Origin: Alistipes sp.
GTDB lineage: Bacteria; Bacteroidota; Bacteroidia; Bacteroidales; Rikenellaceae
Direction of reading: 5' to 3'
NCBI GenBank assembly: GCA_019422485.1
Contig: JAHZDG010000052.1
Coordinates: 1-13,171 of the forward strand
Length of the DNA: 13,171 bases
Shown in pieces: positions 5,530-11,153 of the stretch (the first letter of the stretch is position 1; each line of letters opens with the position of its first letter). The translations under genes and the position numbers were made by a program. The notes beneath the pieces are model-generated. The model was not told the DNA's origin and did no database searches. It worked only from the letters and a program-made list of their open reading frames with translations.

Positions 5530-6840
5530 CTACCGGAACACCAAGGCAAAGACCGTCTCCTGTTCATTGGAATAGAGCAACTTGATCGAACCATGATGCA
5601 ACCGCATAATCTGACGCGATATACTCAGCCCGATCCCCGACCCATCGGGACGGGTCGTAAAGAACGGCACGAAAATCTGTTCGGCCACCTCCGGCGGAAT
5701 CGGTTCTCCGTTATTGCTCACCTCGATATTCACCTGTTCATTCCGATCGCAATAGGCCTTGATCCGAATCCAGCCACCGGAACGTTCTCCGATGGCCGCC
5801 AACGCATTTTTCAACAAATTGAGAATCACCTGTGAAATCTGGTTTTCATCGGCATGAATCATCAGATCGTCCCGATCCACCTCCACGTCGATCCGAACCT
5901 CCCGGTCCCGAATCGGTTCCGAGGCTAACAACACCAGGCGTTCCAGCATTTTCTTGACATACACCAGCTGAAACTCCGGACACGGAATCCGGGTAAATCG
6001 GCGGTACGACTCAACAAAGGCGATCAACCCCTGGCTGGTGGTCTGAATGACCTCCAGCCCTCGCCGGATATCATCATCCTGATCGCCATGCAGCTGCAAC
6101 AACGTTTCGCTCAGCGAGGTGACCGGCGTGATCGCATTCATGATCTCATGGGTCAGCACCCGCGTCAACCGGATCCAGGACTCCAGTTCTTTTTCATCCA
6201 GCTGCCGGTCAATATCGTTGATCGCCACAATGCGCATGCGTTGTCCGCGAATGGTCACCGCCGAGGCCTGCAACGCCAAATGAGAGGTTCCTCGTTCGGT
6301 ATGCACGGTCACACTCTGGGTATCGCCGCTTCCCAACCCCTGAAACAGTGCGGGCAATGCCTCGTCCACCCGATACAACTGATGAATATGCGTAAACACA
6401 GGCATCCCCAACAGCCGCAACGCTTCCCGGTTGGTCTGAAAGACATTCCCCTTTTCGTCGATCACGACAATCCCCGTAATCACATGACTCAGAATCAATT
6501 CATAATACTGCTCCTGTTCCCGGATGTCGTTACGGGTTTTCAGAGAGAGATCCTTCAGACGATTGAGTGCCTGATTGAAAGCCCGATCATAGAAGATCCT
6601 CTCGCCCTCGGAAAAACGGAAGGAAAAATCCCCGCTTTCAATAGCGTTGAACATGAAGGTAATCTTGCGGGTGTTGTAGAAATAGAGTCGCACCAACAGG
6701 ATCGCACACCCCAACATCGCCACCGCACACAAGACCACCAGCGAATAGCGCGCCGCATAGAAAGCCACCACGCCCCCGACAGTCGCCATCACTATTCCCA
6801 ACAGCAACCACAACAGTTTATGAAATACGCCTCGGAACAT
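5530..6840 (-). CDS. Membrane histidine kinase, PAS-like domain, NtrB/NtrY-type
   Basis: 436 residues. Two hydrophobic helices (about 9-28 and 33-53) are separated by only a few residues, so there is almost no periplasmic loop. A linker follows, then a PAS-like domain at about 113-210 (V-I-T-G-I-V-V-I-D-E-K-G), then the dimerisation/phosphoacceptor helix L-T-H-E-I-M-N-A-I-T-P with H231. The ATP-binding domain has N-L-L-K-N-A (N-box, N341/N345), S-N-N-G-E-P-I, F-V-P-F-F-T-T and G-S-G-I-G-L-S (G2). The usual Asp of the G1 box is Asn here. The kinase should autophosphorylate H231 and pass phosphate to D62 of the regulator encoded 11 bases upstream. The signal must enter through the membrane helices or the PAS-like domain. 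No ribosome binding site is obvious, so translation may be coupled to the upstream gene. Confidence 0.93.
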   Translation of the reverse strand: MFRGVFHKLLWLLLGIVMATVGGVVAFYAARYSLVVLCAVAMLGCAILLVRLYFYNTRKITFMFNAIESGDFSFRFSEGERIFYDRAFNQALNRLKDLSLKTRNDIREQEQYYELILSHVITGIVVIDEKGNVFQTNREALRLLGMPVFTHIHQLYRVDEALPALFQGLGSGDTQSVTVHTERGTSHLALQASAVTIRGQRMRIVAINDIDRQLDEKELESWIRLTRVLTHEIMNAITPVTSLSETLLQLHGDQDDDIRRGLEVIQTTSQGLIAFVESYRRFTRIPCPEFQLVYVKKMLERLVLLASEPIRDREVRIDVEVDRDDLMIHADENQISQVILNLLKNALAAIGERSGGWIRIKAYCDRNEQVNIEVSNNGEPIPPEVAEQIFVPFFTTRPDGSGIGLSISRQIMRLHHGSIKLLYSNEQETVFALVFR

Positions 6841-6851
6841 GGCAGGAAGAG

Positions 6852-8225
6852 CTAAAGCCCGTATTTTTTAATTTTATTATACAGCGTCTGGCGGCTAATG
6901 CCCAACTGTGCAGCCACCAACGAAAGGTTGCCTTTGTGTTGATCCATGGTTTTTCGGATCAGGCCGATCTCCATCTCTTCAAGCGTGGTGACCGTTCCGA
7001 CCGCCGCCTCCATCGGGGGCGACAATACAAAATCGGCCGCCGACAGCCGGTCTCCCTCACACAAGATCACCGCCTTCTCGACCGCATGCTGCAACTCACG
7101 GATATTGCCATACCACGGATAGGCCCGCAGAACGGCCACCGCCTCCTCGGAGAGCGAATGGATACTCTTTCCGTAACGAGCGGCATAACGCAGCAGAAAG
7201 CGTTGAGCCAACGGTTCAATATCATCGGGGCGTTCCCGCAAAGGAGGGATTTCGACATGGATCGTATTGATGCGATAAAGCAGGTCCTCCCGAAAGGTAC
7301 CCTCCTGCACCATCTGCCTCAGATCGCGGTTGGTCGCGCAAATCAACCGTATATCGACCGGAATCGGAGTATTGCCCCCGACGCGCACCACCTGACGGCT
7401 CTGCAACACCGTGAGCAGCTTGGACTGCAGATGATAGGACAAATTTCCGATCTCGTCCATGAACAGCGTTCCGCCCGAAGCCACCTCGAACTTTCCGGCC
7501 CGATCGTTGCGGGCATCCGTAAACGCCCCTTTCATATGGCCGAACAGTTCGCTTTCAAACAGCGTTTCGGTCAATGCCCCCATATCGACACTGACCCACG
7601 ACTCGTCACGACGCGTAGAGAGCCGATGAATCTCCCGTGCCAGAATCTCCTTACCGGTTCCGTTTTCCCCGGTAATCAAAACGGTAGCATCGGTACGGGC
7701 CACCTTCTCGATCAACTGACGCAGGTCGGTCATGGCCGGGCTATTGCCCCAATACATTCCGGACTCCTGCCGAAATTCGCGTTTGATCTCTTTGAGCTGT
7801 TTGACCTCCCGACACGAAACGCTCAAATTGTAGGCCGACATGAGCGTGGCCACCAGCTTGGCATTATCCCACGGCTTCACGACGAAATCCGCTGCCCCGG
7901 CCTTGATTCCCTTGACGGCCAGATCAATATCGGCATACGCCGTAAACAAGACCACTTGCGTACCCGGTGAGGCCTCCCGAATCCGGCTCAACCAATACAA
8001 CCCTTCGTTCCCGCTGTTGATACCCGCCGAGAAGTTCATATCCAACAACACGACATCGAAGCTTTTTTCCCGCAGGAGGGTCAATAGAGAAACGGGGGAC
8101 GAAAGCGTCTCGATCGTCTCGAAATAGTTGCCTAGCAACAATTTCAAAGCCATCAGGATGCTTTTGTTGTCATCCACGACCAGAATGTGACCTCGTTTAC
8201 CGGTATTTTTTTCGTTACGCTGCAT
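6852..8225 (-). CDS. Sigma-54-dependent response regulator, NtrC family
   Basis: 457 residues in the classic three-part order. The receiver domain (about 13-128) has D18/D19, phosphoacceptor D62, T95 and K118. Its loop after D62 (N-F-S-A-G-I-N-S-G-N-E-G) is longer than in NtrC. The AAA+ domain (about 158-395) has Walker A G-E-N-G-T-G-K-E (186-193), the sigma-54-contacting loop G-A-F-T-D-A (233-238), Walker B G-G-T-L-F-M-D-E (251-258) and arginines 312 and 318. W-Y-G-N-I-R-E-L replaces the usual W-P-G-N. A Fis-type helix-turn-helix ends the protein (about 432-455). The intact GAFTDA-type loop means it can open sigma-54 promoters. It is divergent from the TolC/adaptor/permease operon, and the two TGTC-N9-GACA dyads between them are its likely binding sites. 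The kinase gene follows 11 bases downstream as its partner. Confidence 0.95.
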   Translation of the reverse strand: MQRNEKNTGKRGHILVVDDNKSILMALKLLLGNYFETIETLSSPVSLLTLLREKSFDVVLLDMNFSAGINSGNEGLYWLSRIREASPGTQVVLFTAYADIDLAVKGIKAGAADFVVKPWDNAKLVATLMSAYNLSVSCREVKQLKEIKREFRQESGMYWGNSPAMTDLRQLIEKVARTDATVLITGENGTGKEILAREIHRLSTRRDESWVSVDMGALTETLFESELFGHMKGAFTDARNDRAGKFEVASGGTLFMDEIGNLSYHLQSKLLTVLQSRQVVRVGGNTPIPVDIRLICATNRDLRQMVQEGTFREDLLYRINTIHVEIPPLRERPDDIEPLAQRFLLRYAARYGKSIHSLSEEAVAVLRAYPWYGNIRELQHAVEKAVILCEGDRLSAADFVLSPPMEAAVGTVTTLEEMEIGLIRKTMDQHKGNLSLVAAQLGISRQTLYNKIKKYGL

Positions 8226-8253
8226 GTGCGGTTCGCTTTTCGAGGTTTATGAT

Positions 8254-8261
8254 CAAAAATA
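8254..8261 (-). promoter_or_regulatory. Candidate -7 box for the regulator-kinase operon
   Basis: On the minus strand TATTTTTG fits TAnnTTTG and lies 28 bases before the ATG at 8225, leaving a leader of about 20 bases. No good -33 box is seen. It suggests that the regulator pair is made by the primary sigma factor, not by its own sigma-54 circuit. Confidence 0.5.
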
Positions 8262-8323
8262 CACATTAAATCCCAATCTGACGATTCCCCACCCGCGATA
8301 AAATCACTCCTCCGCTCCTTTAG

Positions 8324-8340
8324 TGTCAAAAAATTTGACA
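8324..8340. promoter_or_regulatory. Dyad TGTC-N9-GACA, copy 1 (probable enhancer site)
   Basis: TGTCAAAAAATTTGACA is a 17-bp dyad whose arms TGTCAAA / TTTGACA are perfect inverted repeats around AAA. Its centre is about 112 bp before the inferred start of the TolC operon, the usual position of an NtrC-type upstream activating site. A second copy lies 22 bp further on. Confidence 0.65.
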
Positions 8341-8345
8341 ACGAC

Positions 8346-8362
8346 TGTCTATTTTTTTGACA
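8346..8362. promoter_or_regulatory. Dyad TGTC-N9-GACA, copy 2 (probable enhancer site)
   Basis: TGTCTATTTTTTTGACA has the same TGTC and GACA ends and the same nine-base spacer as copy 1, but a different, T-rich core. The 22-bp centre-to-centre spacing is two helical turns, so both dimers would bind the same DNA face. Its centre is about 90 bp before the inferred operon start. The outer arms of the two copies also form a 12-bp perfect inverted repeat (8322-8333 and 8353-8364). Confidence 0.65.
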
Positions 8363-8417
8363 CTCCCTCCTCTCCCAAAAAATCACAAACCATTCAGCAC
8401 CAGCCAATAAAAGGTTT

Positions 8418-8433
8418 CGGCACGCTTTTCGGA
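8418..8433 (+). promoter_or_regulatory. Candidate sigma-54 (-24/-12) promoter of the export operon
   Basis: CGGCACG-CTTT-TCGGA compares with the sigma-54 consensus TGGCACG-N4-TTGCA. The -24 half differs at one base. The -12 half is poor, with GG where GC is expected, but the ten-base gap between the two G pairs is exact. A start near 8444 would give a leader of about 20 bases before the TolC ATG at 8465. No TAnnTTTG box is seen on this strand in the gap. Confidence 0.5.
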
Positions 8434-8464
8434 TATATAAAGGGTAAAAAAGATCCCTGATCCC

Positions 8465-9805
8465 ATGATACGATCCGTTTTCCTTTTCACGCTGAGTGTT
8501 TGTGTTGCCCTGGGGAACCGTCTTCACGGACAAACCCTCTGGTCGCTGCATGACTGCATGGTCTATGCCGTAGAAAACGCACCGAAATACAAAATCCAGG
8601 AACTGACCAACCAGAACTACAACCGTGACCTTCGGGACGCCGCCCTCGGACTGTTACCCTCGATCTCCGGCAGCGTCACCGGCAACTTCAACAACGGCCG
8701 CAGCATCAGCCAGGAAGACAACAGCTACATCAACACCACCAGCTTCAGCAATCAGTACGGTCTGAGTGCGAGCGCCTATCTGTTCAATGGGTTTCAGGCC
8801 ATCAACAGCCTGAAAGTGGCCCGGATCGCCCGTCTGCAGGGGATCGAAGAGGCCCGGCGCATCGCCGACGAAATCGCCCTCAACACCATGCAGAATTATT
8901 TTAATGCCATTCACGCCCACGGTTTGGTACTGCTGGCCCGCGAACAACTCGCCGAGAGCCAGCAACGCCTCAAAAATACCCGCCGAATGGCTGAACTCGG
9001 CCTGAAAGGGGAAGCCGATGTGCTGCAGATCGAGGCCGAAGTGGCCACCCAGGATTTCAACCTGACCCAACAGGAAAACCTGCTGGCCGACAACCTGCTG
9101 CAACTGAAGGAATCGATGTTCTACCCCATCGAGAAACCCTTGCAGATCGACACGACCGTACGCTGGGGCATCAACCTGCTGGATCAGCCCGAGTCGCCCA
9201 ACGCCCTCTATAAAACAGCCCTCGAACACCTGCCCGAATCCAAAATCGCCGCCATGAAGGTAGAGGCATCGCTCTATCAGTTCCGGAGCGCCAAATGGAT
9301 GCTGCTGCCTTCGCTGTCCATCTCCGGCAACTACGGCACCAACTATTTCAAAGCCAACGGCACCGAAACCCTGAGTTTCCAGAAGCAGTTGGAAGGCAAA
9401 CAGTCCAAAAGCCTGGGATTGTCCCTGAACATTCCCCTGTTCAGCGGGCTGACCCGGCAAAGCCGCATCACCCGCACCCGCAACGAAATGCGCATCGCCC
9501 ACTACGAACAGGAACAGACTCGCCAGGAGATCGAAGCCGCGATCCAACGCGCCATCCAAGAGATGGAGGGCAAAAGCAAAGAGTACGTCCAGGCGGTCAA
9601 AACGGTGATGGCCGAAGAGAGCGCCTATGCCGTCAACCGCCGCAAATATGAAGAAGGACTGATCAATATCCTCGATCTGCAGACCAGTTCCAACCGACTG
9701 CTCGAAGCCAAAGTCAAACGACTCAACGCCCTGCTGGGGTATCAGATCAAACGCCGGGAAGTGACCTATTATCAGGGCACCTCATACCTCGACCAAGACT
9801 TTTAA
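8465..9805 (+). CDS. TolC family outer-membrane efflux channel
   Basis: 446 residues. An N-terminal signal peptide (about residues 1-22, ending L-H-G before Q-T-L-W-S-L) is followed by two homologous halves of alternating beta-strand and long coiled-coil helices, as expected of TolC/OEP proteins. T-L-W-S-L-H-D-C-M-V-Y-A-V-E-N-A-P resembles the usual first helix. Each half has a long Ala/Glu/Gln-rich helical stretch (about 125-215 and 335-430). The protein should trimerise in the outer membrane and give the export tunnel for the adaptor and permease encoded next. It is the first gene of the operon, behind the paired dyads and the putative sigma-54 promoter, and the adaptor gene starts 25 bases after its stop. 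Length is within the family range and no defect is seen. Confidence 0.93.
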   Translation: MIRSVFLFTLSVCVALGNRLHGQTLWSLHDCMVYAVENAPKYKIQELTNQNYNRDLRDAALGLLPSISGSVTGNFNNGRSISQEDNSYINTTSFSNQYGLSASAYLFNGFQAINSLKVARIARLQGIEEARRIADEIALNTMQNYFNAIHAHGLVLLAREQLAESQQRLKNTRRMAELGLKGEADVLQIEAEVATQDFNLTQQENLLADNLLQLKESMFYPIEKPLQIDTTVRWGINLLDQPESPNALYKTALEHLPESKIAAMKVEASLYQFRSAKWMLLPSLSISGNYGTNYFKANGTETLSFQKQLEGKQSKSLGLSLNIPLFSGLTRQSRITRTRNEMRIAHYEQEQTRQEIEAAIQRAIQEMEGKSKEYVQAVKTVMAEESAYAVNRRKYEEGLINILDLQTSSNRLLEAKVKRLNALLGYQIKRREVTYYQGTSYLDQDF

Positions 9806-9830
9806 TCTTCACGAATCATAGCACACAACC

Positions 9831-11081
9831 ATGGATATCAAAATCGAAAACAAACGGCTTATTAAGAAAAAACACGTTCCTTGGATCATCGGGGGAATTT
9901 TCGTCCTCGTTTTATTGGGATGGGCGATTTTCGGCAACCATGTCTCCACCCTGAAAGTCGACAACCAGACACTCACCATCGGAGAAGCCGTCCAGGGACA
10001 GTTCAATGATTACGTACAGGTCAACGGGACGGTACAACCGCTCACTACGATTCAACTCAGTGCCCTGGAAAACGGCATCATCGAAGAAAAGGTGCTGGAA
10101 GAGGGTGCTTTTGTCAAGCGGGGCGACGTCATTGTCCGGATGAGCAACTCCCAGCTCAACATCCAGATTCTGGCCAGCGAGGCCGATCTGGCGGAACAGG
10201 AAAACTTTCTGCGCAACACCATGGTGACGCTGGAACAACAGAAGCTCGACCTACAGCGCGAACGCAACCAGCTGAACCTGGATGTTCACCGCAAAGGGCG
10301 CACCGCCCGGCAATACGAACAACTCTATGCCGAAAAGCTCATCTCCCGCGAAGAGTATCTGGTGGCCCAGGAAGACTACAAACTGGCCGTCCAGAATCGC
10401 GATCTGGTGATCGAGCGGCAGAAACAGGATTCTCTCTATCGCTCCATACAGGTCAAGAATCTCGAGGAGAGCCTCGAAAGCATGCGCAAAAACATGGCTC
10501 TGGTACGTCAGAAAGTGGACAACCTGAATGTCAAATCCCCCATCGACGGCCAAATCGGGACGCTGGACGTGGTGCTGGGCAAATCGGTCGTTTACGGAGA
10601 AAAGATCGGTCAGATCAACGACCTGTCGGCCTACAAAATCGAAGCCTTGGTGGACGAACACTACATCGACCGCGTCCGCACCGGACTGGAAGCCTCCTTC
10701 AAACGACAGGACAAACAGTATCATCTGGTTGTCAGCAAGGTCTATCCCGATGTCAAGGAGGGGCAGTTCAAGGCCGATTTCTCCTTTACCGGTGAAATGC
10801 CCGACAACCTCCGCACCGGGCAGACCCATTACCTGAGTCTGGAACTGGGCCAACCCTCCGAAGCCACCATCATCCCCAAAGGATCGTTCTACCAGAAAAC
10901 CGGAGGCGGATGGATCTATGTGGTGACGCCGGACGGCACCAAGGCCTATCGCCGGGAGATCCGCATCGGCCGCCAAAACCCCCAATACTACGAAGTGCTC
11001 GAAGGATTGGAGGCCGGCGAGAAAGTCATCGTATCGAGCTACGACACCTTCGGTGACAACGAAATGCTGATTTTGAAATAA
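9831..11081 (+). CDS. Periplasmic adaptor, HlyD/MacA type (membrane fusion protein)
   Basis: 416 residues. One N-terminal membrane helix (about 16-35) follows a Lys-rich cytoplasmic tail. The first half of a lipoyl/barrel-sandwich domain covers about 60-105 and has V-N-G-T-V-Q-P. A long charged coiled-coil hairpin (about 110-232) follows. The second lipoyl half (about 233-265) has V-K-S-P-I-D-G-Q-I-G. Beta-barrel and membrane-proximal domains (about 266-416) close the protein with G-L-E-A-G-E-K-V-I-V-S-S. Such adaptors bridge an inner-membrane pump and a TolC channel. With TolC before it and an FtsX-like permease after it, it belongs to an ABC-type (MacAB-like) export complex. A 72-base gap separates it from the permease gene. 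Confidence 0.93.
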   Translation: MDIKIENKRLIKKKHVPWIIGGIFVLVLLGWAIFGNHVSTLKVDNQTLTIGEAVQGQFNDYVQVNGTVQPLTTIQLSALENGIIEEKVLEEGAFVKRGDVIVRMSNSQLNIQILASEADLAEQENFLRNTMVTLEQQKLDLQRERNQLNLDVHRKGRTARQYEQLYAEKLISREEYLVAQEDYKLAVQNRDLVIERQKQDSLYRSIQVKNLEESLESMRKNMALVRQKVDNLNVKSPIDGQIGTLDVVLGKSVVYGEKIGQINDLSAYKIEALVDEHYIDRVRTGLEASFKRQDKQYHLVVSKVYPDVKEGQFKADFSFTGEMPDNLRTGQTHYLSLELGQPSEATIIPKGSFYQKTGGGWIYVVTPDGTKAYRREIRIGRQNPQYYEVLEGLEAGEKVIVSSYDTFGDNEMLILK

Positions 11082-11153
11082 CACACCCCTTGAACGGTCA
11101 TCTAACCCTCAATAGTTTTCGTCAATTTTCCAAACTTCTACACGCAACCCCTC

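Noticed and set aside
6088..6855. 255-codon frame opposite the histidine kinase
   Set aside because: It is a His/Gln-rich shadow; the sense strand carries all the kinase motifs.
6936..7970. 344-codon frame opposite the response regulator
   Set aside because: It is an antisense shadow of an intact NtrC-family gene; the His/Arg/Gln-rich product has no recognisable domain.
8322..8364. Terminator hairpin made from the outer arms AGTGTCAAAAAA / TTTTTTGACACT
   Set aside because: No gene is transcribed into it and its stem is A/T-rich; two identical-spacing dyads explain the symmetry better.
8153..8551. 132-codon minus-strand frame across the regulatory gap
   Set aside because: It overlaps the starts of two solid divergent genes and the enhancer and promoter sites, with no family character.
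8654..9559. 301-codon frame opposite the TolC gene
   Set aside because: The Gly/Phe/Gln-rich product is typical of the reverse frame of a GC-rich gene, and the sense strand is a clear TolC protein.
11082..11153. Separate promoter before the permease gene
   Set aside because: TAGTTTTC differs from the -7 consensus at the key last base and no -33 box is present; co-transcription with the adaptor is simpler.
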